A stretch of DNA of 5,546 nucleotides from Parcubacteria group bacterium. Its GTDB lineage: Bacteria > Patescibacteriota > Minisyncoccia > Minisyncoccales > CG1-02-41-26. Position 1 is the stretch's first letter. Each line of letters begins with the position of its first letter. The position numbers and the translations under genes were made by a program. The notes below the pieces were generated by a model that was not told the DNA's origin, did not search any database, and saw nothing but the letters and a program-made list of their open reading frames with translations. The DNA is taken from NCBI GenBank assembly GCA_013203565.1, contig JABMPZ010000051.1, positions 1 through 5,546 of the forward strand. Direction: 5' to 3'. Positions 1 through 5,161 of the stretch are shown piece by piece.

Positions 1-35
1 AAGATAACCAGATAGAGAAGACAGAAAGTTAAGTG

Positions 36-89
36 ATAATATTTTGCGGTTAATTACGACGATCGTCGTAATTAACCGCACAATATTAT
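36..89. repeat. 54-bp near-perfect palindrome (long inverted repeat)
   Basis: Bases 45-80 are a perfect 36-bp palindrome centred on GATC (between 62 and 63). After one mismatched pair (44/81) the symmetry continues for eight more pairs out to 36/89. As RNA it would form a stem of about 25 pairs with a GAUC tetraloop; as DNA it could extrude a cruciform. It lies 51 bases before the first gene. No T-run directly follows on either strand; the nearest is TTTTGTTTT at 106-114, 16 bases past the right arm, so a classical intrinsic terminator is not supported. A weaker outer pair, GATAACC at 3-9 and GGTTATC at 93-99, could add a closing helix. It may be a transcription boundary, a regulator-binding site or a dispersed palindromic element; the window cannot decide. 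Confidence 0.85.
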
Positions 90-123
90 TTGGGTTATCG
101 TCCTCTTTTGTTTTAGAAATAAA

Positions 124-134
124 TATGATAAAAT
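124..134 (+). promoter_or_regulatory. possible -10 promoter element
   Basis: TATGAT (124-129), overlapped by TAAAAT (129-134), resembles a sigma70-type -10 box and lies 6-11 bases before the ATG at 141. Use of it would give a very short leader or leaderless mRNA, which fits the absence of a ribosome binding site before that ATG. No good -35 box is visible; TTGTTT at 108-113 is a weak match with a 15-base spacer to the second hexamer. In such AT-rich DNA the match could be chance. Confidence 0.3.
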
Positions 135-140
135 AAATAA

Positions 141-200
141 ATGGAAAATAGGAAAGTAGAAAATCAAGAGACGGAAAATAGGAAAGAAAAAACCCAAGGG
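141..200 (+). repeat. two tandem copies of a 30-bp unit inside the membrane-protein gene
   Basis: Bases 141-170 and 171-200 align without gaps with 24 of 30 identical positions, including a shared run GGAAAATAGGAAAG. Each unit encodes a (M/T)ENRK-type decapeptide. The copies are in frame, so change in copy number would keep the gene open. Confidence 0.7.
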
Positions 201-554
201 ATAGAAAACAAGAGAAAACGAGGGATAGAAAATAAGAGAAAACGAGACACAGAAAGCAAGAGAAAAAAAGTTCAAGAGCTTGATATCTTTTGGAGAAAGG
301 TTATTTTATTTTCAGTTCTTTTTGTTATAGCAGTGCCGTTAACCTTTTTGATTGTTAGAAGATTTACAAAAAGAACAGCAAACTTTGACAGTACTATGAT
401 TATGAAAGAGTTTGAAATGGATGAAGGAATAGGAGAATCATTCTTAGAAATTAAACAAGCGACACAAGAACTTCAAGAACAATTAAACGCAACAACAACT
501 GAAAGCACCTCTACAGATATTTTATTAAATACAACTACAACAGAAGATTATTAA
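141..554 (+). CDS. hypothetical single-pass membrane protein with repetitive basic N-terminus
   Basis: I do not recognise a family for this 137-residue protein. Residues 1-46 are almost entirely Glu, Lys, Arg, Asn and Gln and are built from short repeats (ENRK, then three copies of an 8-residue IENKRKR-type unit). This stretch is probably disordered or helical and strongly basic. Residues 54-72 (VILFSVLFVIAVPLTFLIV) form one transmembrane helix. A charged linker follows, then a possible short coiled coil (about 99-115, FLEIKQATQELQEQL) and a Thr/Ser-rich tail (NATTTESTSTD, NTTTTEDY). By charge the Lys/Arg-rich N-terminus should be cytoplasmic, so the tail would be outside, although RRFTKR follows the helix too. 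There is no signal peptide. The start is the first in-frame ATG and has no visible Shine-Dalgarno. The stop is 9 bases before gyrA, suggesting one transcript. The topology resembles small division or envelope proteins, but no sequence motif supports a specific role. Confidence 0.75.
   Translation: MENRKVENQETENRKEKTQGIENKRKRGIENKRKRDTESKRKKVQELDIFWRKVILFSVLFVIAVPLTFLIVRRFTKRTANFDSTMIMKEFEMDEGIGESFLEIKQATQELQEQLNATTTESTSTDILLNTTTTEDY
201..272 (+). repeat. three tandem copies of a 24-bp unit inside the membrane-protein gene
   Basis: Units are 201-224, 225-248 and 249-272. Copies 1 and 2 differ at only three bases; copy 3 is more diverged. They encode IENKRKRG, IENKRKRD and TESKRKKV. The strand is almost all purine here. 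Nucleotide-level similarity this high points to recent duplication or slippage, in frame. Confidence 0.8.
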
Positions 555-563
555 TTAAATTTT

Positions 564-3500
564 ATGTCAGAGAAAAAACAAACAAAACCAGTTGCAGAGA
601 AAGACAAAGGACCTGATAAGGAGATTGGCTATATCAAGCCAAGGGGAATTATTCAGGAAATGGAAGAGAGTTATTTGGATTATGCAATGACTGTCATAAT
701 TTCTCGAGCCCTACCTGATGTAAGAGATGGCTTAAAGCCAGTACACAGGCGTATTTTGTATGCGATGCATTCAATGGGTTTGCGTCATAATGTGAAGTTT
801 AGAAAATCAGCCACTGTCGTTGGAGAAACTCTTGGTAAATACCATCCGCACGGTGATATGGCAGTATATGATTCTATGGTAAGAATGGCTCAAGATTTTT
901 CTTTGAGATACCCATTAGTTAAGGGTCAGGGTAATTTTGGTTGTTTTACAAAGGACACAAAAGTTAAATTAACTGATGGTAGGAACTTGAGTTTTGGGGA
1001 ATTAATAAAGGAACACAAAGAGGGGAAAGAACATTGGGCATTTAGTTTTAACACTGAAGCTAAAAAAGCTGAAATTGCCAAAATAGAAAAGCCAAGATTG
1101 ACTAGAAAGCATTCAAAATTAATGGAAGTTGTCTTAGATAATGGAGAAAAAATAGAATGTACACTAGACCATCGTTTTATGTTAAGGAATGGTAGTTATA
1201 GGCAAGCTCAAAATTTAAAAGCAGGAGATTCTTTAATGCCTCTATATACTAAAATTTATGACGGATCAGAAGACAAAAATTTGAAAGGATACGAAACTGT
1301 TTTCCAGCCTACATTAAATAAGTGGGAATTTGTCCACCACTTAGCCGATCAATGGAATTTAGAAGACGGAGTTTATGAAAAAAGAGCGGGTAAAATACGA
1401 CATCATAAGGATTTTAATAAATTAAATAATGATCCTAGTAATATTATTAGAATTCAGTGGGGAGATCATTGGAAGCTTCATAAGGAGATTGCATCCTCAA
1501 GACATTATGATAATCCCGAATATATTAAGAGTATTGCAAAAGGACGAGAGCAATATTGGGCAGATGAAAAAAATAAGAAAAAGCATTCACAATTACGATC
1601 AGAAAAGAATAAGGTGATGTGGAATAACCCTAAATATAGGGAGGCATGGATATTAGCTAGAAAAACAATGTGGAAAGACCCATCATATAAAGAATTTATG
1701 AGAGGAGTTTCGAGTAAGAATATGAAGACATTGTGGGGAAGAAAAGATTTTCAGGTATTGATGAGTAAATTGAAGTCACAAGAGATGAAAAAAAGGTGGC
1801 AAGATGAGACATATAGAGCATACTGGAGTAAGAAGACAAGGGAAATATCCCTCAAGATTTGGGCAGACCCTAAACATAGAGAGCACATGTCAAGGTTAAT
1901 GAAAGAGAGAATGAATGACCCTGAAGAAAAGAAAAAGACCAGTAAGAGGTCAAAACAATTATGGAAAGATCCTGCTTATCGAGCAAAGTATCCAGATAAT
2001 CATTTTAGTAATATGGCTAAAAAGTTATGGGAGGATCCAAAAATGCGAGAATTCCATAGAGAAAAAACAATTAAGCAATGGCAGGATCCAAAATTTAGAG
2101 AGAAGGTTACTAAAGCAATCAGTGCCCGTAATAAACAGCGCCTGAAAGAGCAACCTGATTACATGTTACAATTAGCAGAAAAGGCAAAAGTAGCTTTAAG
2201 GAAAAACTGGCAAGACCCTTTATATAAAGAAAAAGTAATAAAAAGCAAAATTCTAGGGCATGTTAATTCTCTCTTAGGTAAATATTTAAAGGTGACTCCT
2301 GAAGTTTATGAGAAAGAGAGAACTAGTAATAATGGAGTTCCACGTTTTGAGAATGCTATAAAGTATTTTGATAGTTTTTCACAAATTGTTCAAGAAGCTA
2401 AAACTTATAACCATAAGGTGGTTTCAGCTAGAATTTTGCAAAAAAGAGAAGATGTTTATGATCTAACTTGCGGACCATGGCACAACTTTCTTTTAGCAGC
2501 TGGGGTGTTTGTTCATAACTCTGTTGACGGAGATTCTGCGGCCGCATCAAGATACACAGAGGCAAAATTATCAAAGATTGGGGAGGAAATCCTATCGGAC
2601 ATTGATAGGGACACTGTTGATTTTAGACCTAATTATGATGCTACTAGGACAGAACCCGTTGTCCTACCTTCTCCTGTCCCACAGTTGTTATTGAATGGCT
2701 CTTTGGGTATTGCAGTTGGTATGGCAACTAACATTCCACCTCATAATATCACAGAGGTCTTGAAGGCAACTATTTATTTAATAGACCATCCAAAAGCAAA
2801 CACAGAAGATCTTTTTGAGTTTGTTAAAGGGCCTGATTTTCCAACAGGAGGTATTATTTACAACAAAAAGGAGATAATTGCAGCCTACTCACAAGGAAGG
2901 GGGCCTATCTTAGCTCGTGGTAAAACAGAGATTAAAGAGCAGGCAAAAGGAAACTTCCGTATTATTATCTCAGAGATTCCATTTCAGGTACAGAAGTCAA
3001 CTTTAGTTCAGCAGTTTGCTAAATTAGTTGAGACAAAGAAAATTGATGGAATACGCGATATTAGAGATGAGTCGGACAGAGAAGGAATGCGAATTGTTAT
3101 TGAATTGAAAAAAGAATCTTTTCCAAAAAAAGTTCTCAATGCTTTATATAAATATAGTGATTTACAGAAAACATTTCATCTTAATATGATGGCAATTGTT
3201 GATGGCATTCAACCAAAGGTTTTATCCTTGGTTGATGTTTTGAATTACTATTTAATACACAAACAAGAGGTTGTTGTAAGAAGAGCAAAGTTTGATTTGA
3301 AAAGAGCTAAAGAAAAAGCTCATATATTAGATGGCTTAATGATTGCTTTGAAAAAAATAGACCAAGTTATTCAAACAATTAAGAAATCAGAAAACAAAGA
3401 GCATGCGCATAAGAATTTGCGTAGTAAATTTAAGTTAAGCGCTATTCAGGCCTCTGCTATTTTAGAAATGAGGTTACAAAGTTTAGCTAAGCTTGAAAGA

Positions 3501-4631
3501 GATAAGATTAAAGCAGAATTAGATGAATTAAAGAAACTCATTCAAGGGCTTTTAGCTCTTTTAAAAAGTCCTGCTAAAATTAAAGCTAAAATGAAGAAAG
3601 AGCTTTCTGAAATGGAAGAAAAATACAGAGATGAAAGAAAGACCAGAGTTGTTGTTGGTGGTGTTAGCGAGATTGCAGATCAGGACTTAATTCCAAAAGA
3701 AGAAGCTATCATTATGTTAACTCAGAGTGGGTATATAAAAAGGATGAAGCCCGCTACCTATAAAGTTCAGAAAAGAGGAGGCAAAGGTATGATAGGTATG
3801 GATATTAGAGAGGAAGATGGAGTTGAGCACTTCTTAGTAGCCAGCACCTTAGATAAACTGCTTTTCTTTGCTGATTCTGGTAAAGTGTTCCAGAGTTTAG
3901 TCTGGGAGATTCCAGAAATGAGTCGTGTTTCTAAAGGCAGGGGTCTTTTGAATTTCCTTGAGATTTCAGCAACAGAAAAGATACAGAACCTAATTCCATA
4001 CAGCAAGTCATTGGCAGGTGAAGGTCACTATTTAGTATTAGCAACTAAAAATGGTATAATTAAAAAGACCGAACTTTCTGGCTTTGATAATGTTAGACGA
4101 AGTGGCTTAATAGCTATTAAACTACAAGCAGATGATCATTTGCAAACAGCAAAGATTGTGAAAAAAAATGAGGAAATCATTTTAGTAACTAAACTTGGTA
4201 AATCAATTAAGTTTACTGAAAAAGATGTCAGGGCAATGGGGAGGTCTGCTTCTGGGGTTAGGGGTATTAAGTTATCTGCTGGTGATGAAGTTATTGGCAT
4301 GAGTGTTGTTGGCTCAAAGACCGACCAACAAAAGCATTTATTAGTAATTATGGAAAACGGTTATGGCAAGAGAACAAAAGTGAGTGAGTATAGGTTACAG
4401 AAACGAGGTGGTTCTGGTATAAAGGCAGCCCGTATCAATGAAAAAACAGGTAAAATTGTTTATTCAAAGATAGTTGGTGGTGATGAAAATGATTTAATCG
4501 TGATATCCAACAAAGGACAGGTAATAAAGACAACACTTAATAGTATTTCAATAATTGGCAGAGCATCTTCTGGTGTTAGAGTAATGAAATTAAAACCAGG
4601 GGATAAAGTAGCAAGCGCTATATGTTTGTAA
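564..4631 (+). CDS. gyrA: DNA gyrase subunit A precursor, interrupted by an intein
   Basis: Breakage-reunion subunit of DNA gyrase (with GyrB), which introduces negative supercoils using ATP. The precursor is 1355 residues; removing the 526-residue intein (127-652) leaves 829, a normal GyrA length. The N-terminal winged-helix region shows IISRALPDVRDGLKPVHRR (45-63) and HPHGD (94-98). The catalytic Arg-Tyr pair is R663-Y664 in SAAASRYTE, equal to mature Tyr138 and E. coli Tyr122. LNGSLGIAVGMATNIPPHN (710-728) is a classic type IIA tower/DNA-binding motif. A helical C-gate coiled coil spans about 900-1025. The C-terminal beta-pinwheel has six blade signatures, including the GyrA box QKRGGKG (1069-1075) and a second, degenerate box QKRGGSG (1279-1285). 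The GyrA box argues for gyrase rather than ParC. E. coli Ser83 is replaced by Met99. No Shine-Dalgarno is seen before the ATG at 564. The stop overlaps the next gene by 10 bases. There is no acidic C-terminal tail. Confidence 0.97.
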   Translation: MSEKKQTKPVAEKDKGPDKEIGYIKPRGIIQEMEESYLDYAMTVIISRALPDVRDGLKPVHRRILYAMHSMGLRHNVKFRKSATVVGETLGKYHPHGDMAVYDSMVRMAQDFSLRYPLVKGQGNFGCFTKDTKVKLTDGRNLSFGELIKEHKEGKEHWAFSFNTEAKKAEIAKIEKPRLTRKHSKLMEVVLDNGEKIECTLDHRFMLRNGSYRQAQNLKAGDSLMPLYTKIYDGSEDKNLKGYETVFQPTLNKWEFVHHLADQWNLEDGVYEKRAGKIRHHKDFNKLNNDPSNIIRIQWGDHWKLHKEIASSRHYDNPEYIKSIAKGREQYWADEKNKKKHSQLRSEKNKVMWNNPKYREAWILARKTMWKDPSYKEFMRGVSSKNMKTLWGRKDFQVLMSKLKSQEMKKRWQDETYRAYWSKKTREISLKIWADPKHREHMSRLMKERMNDPEEKKKTSKRSKQLWKDPAYRAKYPDNHFSNMAKKLWEDPKMREFHREKTIKQWQDPKFREKVTKAISARNKQRLKEQPDYMLQLAEKAKVALRKNWQDPLYKEKVIKSKILGHVNSLLGKYLKVTPEVYEKERTSNNGVPRFENAIKYFDSFSQIVQEAKTYNHKVVSARILQKREDVYDLTCGPWHNFLLAAGVFVHNSVDGDSAAASRYTEAKLSKIGEEILSDIDRDTVDFRPNYDATRTEPVVLPSPVPQLLLNGSLGIAVGMATNIPPHNITEVLKATIYLIDHPKANTEDLFEFVKGPDFPTGGIIYNKKEIIAAYSQGRGPILARGKTEIKEQAKGNFRIIISEIPFQVQKSTLVQQFAKLVETKKIDGIRDIRDESDREGMRIVIELKKESFPKKVLNALYKYSDLQKTFHLNMMAIVDGIQPKVLSLVDVLNYYLIHKQEVVVRRAKFDLKRAKEKAHILDGLMIALKKIDQVIQTIKKSENKEHAHKNLRSKFKLSAIQASAILEMRLQSLAKLERDKIKAELDELKKLIQGLLALLKSPAKIKAKMKKELSEMEEKYRDERKTRVVVGGVSEIADQDLIPKEEAIIMLTQSGYIKRMKPATYKVQKRGGKGMIGMDIREEDGVEHFLVASTLDKLLFFADSGKVFQSLVWEIPEMSRVSKGRGLLNFLEISATEKIQNLIPYSKSLAGEGHYLVLATKNGIIKKTELSGFDNVRRSGLIAIKLQADDHLQTAKIVKKNEEIILVTKLGKSIKFTEKDVRAMGRSASGVRGIKLSAGDEVIGMSVVGSKTDQQKHLLVIMENGYGKRTKVSEYRLQKRGGSGIKAARINEKTGKIVYSKIVGGDENDLIVISNKGQVIKTTLNSISIIGRASSGVRVMKLKPGDKVASAICL
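1290..1487 (+). other. HNH homing endonuclease domain within the intein
   Basis: Precursor residues about 243-308. The core reads FVHHLADQWN (256-265), then RHHKDFNKLNNDPSNI (279-294), then DHWKLH (301-306). This matches the HNH pattern of homing nucleases (HH.D..KLNN.P.N followed by a downstream His), with H280/H281, N289/N293 and H302 or H306 as likely metal and catalytic residues. The histidines and asparagines look intact, so the nuclease is probably active. Its expected target is the intein-free gyrA allele around the GNFG/SVDGD codons; that target is inferred. Confidence 0.85.
1500..2243 (+). repeat. array of about 13 W-x-D-P-x-[Y/F]-[R/K] protein repeats in the intein
   Basis: Precursor residues 313-560. 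Motif anchors (the Trp or its substitute) fall at 315, 332, 353, 370, 391, 412, 433, 450, 467, 489, 506, 527 and 549. Nine of the thirteen have Trp at the anchor, besides W332 with an Asp-Glu variant. Clear examples are WNNPKYRE, WKDPSYKE, WADPKHRE, WKDPAYRA, WEDPKMRE, WQDPKFRE and WQDPLYKE. The linkers between motifs are rich in Lys, Arg and Ser and look helical. Copies are diverged at DNA level, so this is a protein repeat rather than a DNA tandem repeat. It directly follows the HNH domain, where other homing nucleases carry small DNA-binding modules (NUMOD type), so target-DNA recognition is the likely role. I cannot match it to a named module with certainty. Confidence 0.85.
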
Positions 4632-5140
4632 ATCCAATCAATGTTTTAAGTAAATTAGATTTGAAAAAGGATATGACAGCAGCTGACCTTGGCTGTGGTA
4701 GTGGGGGATGGGTTTTACCTTTGGCTAAGATTCTAGAGGATGGTTTTGTTTATGCTGTTGATGTTCAGGAAGGGCCACTTTCTGCTCTTTCAGGAAAAGC
4801 AAAACAACAGAACTTAAGAAATATTACCACTATTATGACTGACCTTGAAGTTGGGGTACCTAAAATCGCAAGTAATTCTTGCGATTTTGTTATACTAGCC
4901 AATATCATATTTCAATTAGAAGATAAACAAGTTGTTTTTGATGAAGCAGTTCGGATTTTGAAACAAGGGGGAAAGCTTTTAGTTGTTGACTGGAAGATTG
5001 ATTCTTCTTTGGGCCCGAAAGAAGACAGAATTTCTATGCAAGATGTTGAAAAAATAGTTAATGGTATTGGCTTAAAAACACAACAGAACTTAGAACAAGA
5101 GACCGGGGCGTATCATTATGGTTTGGTTTTTACTAAATAG
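4622..5140 (+). CDS. class I SAM-dependent methyltransferase, small soluble
   Basis: A 172-residue Rossmann-fold methyltransferase of the Methyltransf_11/25 (UbiE-like) kind. Motif I is ADLGCGSGGW (21-30), which binds S-adenosylmethionine. The acidic residue ending strand 2 is D47 in YAVDVQ. Motif III is MTDLE (72-76). Motif IV is CDFVILANIIFQLED (87-101). The post-motif is LKQGGKLLVVDW (113-124). The C-terminus ends AYHYGLVFTK. The length is short for the superfamily but complete, with no large substrate-binding insert, so the substrate cannot be told. The start at 4622 lies inside the last codons of gyrA (10-base overlap). I chose it because the opening FVNPINVLSKLDLKKDM resembles that of related small CPR methyltransferases and the next Met is already close to motif I. 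No Shine-Dalgarno is visible, so translation is probably coupled to gyrA. Confidence 0.88.
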   Translation: MFVNPINVLSKLDLKKDMTAADLGCGSGGWVLPLAKILEDGFVYAVDVQEGPLSALSGKAKQQNLRNITTIMTDLEVGVPKIASNSCDFVILANIIFQLEDKQVVFDEAVRILKQGGKLLVVDWKIDSSLGPKEDRISMQDVEKIVNGIGLKTQQNLEQETGAYHYGLVFTK

Positions 5141-5144
5141 GAGG
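5139..5144 (+). promoter_or_regulatory. AGGAGG Shine-Dalgarno-like site at unusual distance
   Basis: A perfect AGGAGG overlaps the methyltransferase stop codon (TAG, 5138-5140). The next gene's ATG is at 5162, leaving 17 bases between, against the usual 5-9. An in-frame stop at 5147-5149 rules out a longer reading frame start closer to it. A small GTTT/AAAC pairing (5144-5147 with 5157-5160) could shorten the effective distance. It may be a genuine ribosome binding site or chance. Confidence 0.45.
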
Positions 5145-5161
5145 TTTAATCTTTTAAAACT

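Larger units (their letters stand above)
942..2519 (+). mobile_element. GyrA intein with HNH homing endonuclease and W-x-D-P repeat array
   Basis: In-frame 526-residue protein-splicing element, precursor residues 127-652, inserted between GNFG and SVDGDSAAA. Block A is C127-F-T-K-D-T-K-V. Block B has T200-x-x-H203 in IECTLDHRFML. Block F is VYDLTCGPWHNFLLAAG (631-647). Block G ends FVHN with H651-N652, and Ser653 is the +1 nucleophile. This is a complete class 1 splicing set, so it should excise and ligate to give QGNFGSVDGDS. The insert separates the N-terminal region from the catalytic Tyr664, so unspliced precursor should be inactive. The middle holds an HNH nuclease (about 243-308) and then a repetitive basic region (about 313-560). 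No LAGLIDADG motif is visible. The only three cysteines (127, 199, 636) are all in the splicing domain. Mobility is inferred from the intact-looking nuclease. Confidence 0.95.

Noticed and set aside
36..114. Intrinsic terminator call for the palindrome
   Set aside because: No T-run directly follows the stem on either strand; the TTTTGTTTT at 106-114 is 16 bases beyond the right arm. Kept as a palindrome of unknown role.
72..275. Reverse-strand open frame of 67 residues, rich in Phe, Leu and Ser
   Set aside because: It is the complement of the purine-rich repeats in the 141-554 gene; the composition explains its hydrophobic look and there is no start context.
1429..2145. Short forward open frames inside the intein (1429-1617, 1915-2145) as free-standing genes
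   Set aside because: They are out of frame with the continuous intein reading frame, which shows clear HNH and repeat motifs.
942..2519. Group I or II intron, or insertion sequence, in gyrA
   Set aside because: The insert is a continuous reading frame with intein splicing blocks at both ends and no RNA-intron or transposase features.
3767..4006. Reverse-strand frame of 79 residues
   Set aside because: Lies opposite strongly conserved GyrA pinwheel sequence; no independent motif.
564..4631. ParC (topoisomerase IV) instead of GyrA
   Set aside because: An intact GyrA box QKRGGKG and a six-blade C-terminal domain favour gyrase.
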